Assembly: GCF_946479605.1 (NCBI RefSeq)
Contig: NZ_CAMLGT010000261.1
Location: 1-5,117 of the forward strand
Length of the DNA: 5,117 nt
Direction: 5' to 3'
DNA from: an uncultured Lacibacter sp.
Lineage (GTDB): Bacteria > Bacteroidota > Bacteroidia > Chitinophagales > Chitinophagaceae
Shown here: positions 5,038 to 5,117 of the stretch, in pieces
Layout: each line of letters begins with the position of its first letter
Position numbering within the stretch: position 1 is the first letter of the stretch
Translations under genes and position numbers: made by a program
Notes under the pieces: generated by a model
Told to the model about the DNA's origin: nothing
Database searches by the model: none
What the model saw: only the letters and a program-made list of their open reading frames with translations

Positions 5038-5117
5038 TTGTTCGCTGCGCTCACGATATGGTTTACCACAGAGATACAGAGGACACAGAGGATTGTTCGC
5101 TGCGCTCACGATATGGT
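5038..5117 (+). repeat. 55-bp-period direct repeat, cut by the window edge
   Basis: A 25-bp sequence at 5038-5062 (starting TTGTTCGCTGCGCTCACG) recurs without mismatch at 5093-5117, where the window ends, so the second copy may continue. Between them lies an ACAGAG-rich stretch (5066-5091), itself made of near-repeats of ACAGAGRNAC. The array starts 8 nt after the UpxY-like stop codon. It is probably a short tandem intergenic repeat. No terminator is visible between the gene and the array. Confidence 0.8.

Noticed and set aside
5038..5117. CRISPR array.
   Set aside because: Only two repeat copies, and the intervening sequence is itself repetitive (ACAGAG units) rather than a unique spacer; no cas genes.

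Overview
The window looks like chromosomal DNA from a member of the Bacteroidota, probably the Chitinophagaceae or a close relative. The evidence is a set of Bacteroidota-type proteins (an UpxY/NusG-like factor, a DUF5009/HGSNAT-like membrane acyltransferase, a short XRE regulator with a C-terminal coiled coil), no obvious Shine-Dalgarno sequences before the starts, a perfect TAnnTTTG -7 box, and long AT-rich spacers carrying degenerate repeats. The family-level placement is an inference from protein style, not a computed result.

Layout. Positions 1-155 are non-coding and begin with a degenerate 7-bp tandem repeat. A sugar-1-phosphate nucleotidyltransferase of the MurU type (156-890, +) follows, closed by a hairpin/T-tract terminator. 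The spacer at 891-1253 carries a second heptad-repeat block and a hairpin-rich block that looks like a dispersed intergenic element. A multi-pass membrane acyltransferase (1254-2405, -) starts at a GTG codon and converges on the first gene. After a 220-bp spacer with a 9-bp inverted repeat comes an unrecognised 197-aa protein (2626-3219, -). It is divergent from an XRE-type regulator (3418-3846, +), whose -7 box sits so close to the ATG that a leaderless transcript is predicted. That gene ends in a very strong intrinsic terminator. The spacer at 3901-4532 holds a degenerate CCACARAG-type repeat, a possible 34-codon small ORF (4219-4323, +), a stem-loop, a G/T-only tract and a third heptad block. 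An UpxY-like NusG paralogue follows (4533-5030, +). The window ends inside a 55-bp-period direct repeat.

How the genes relate. There is no long operon here; most genes are single units separated by terminators or changes of strand. The first two genes may both act on amino sugars (activation of a sugar phosphate, and acetylation of an amino sugar), but they are convergent and nothing shows co-regulation. The UpxY-like gene is the most informative for context: such proteins usually head a capsule or exopolysaccharide operon and help polymerase read through it, so a polysaccharide locus may lie just beyond the right edge. No complete novel defence, mobile or RNA-based system is visible; the less ordinary signals are in the spacers.
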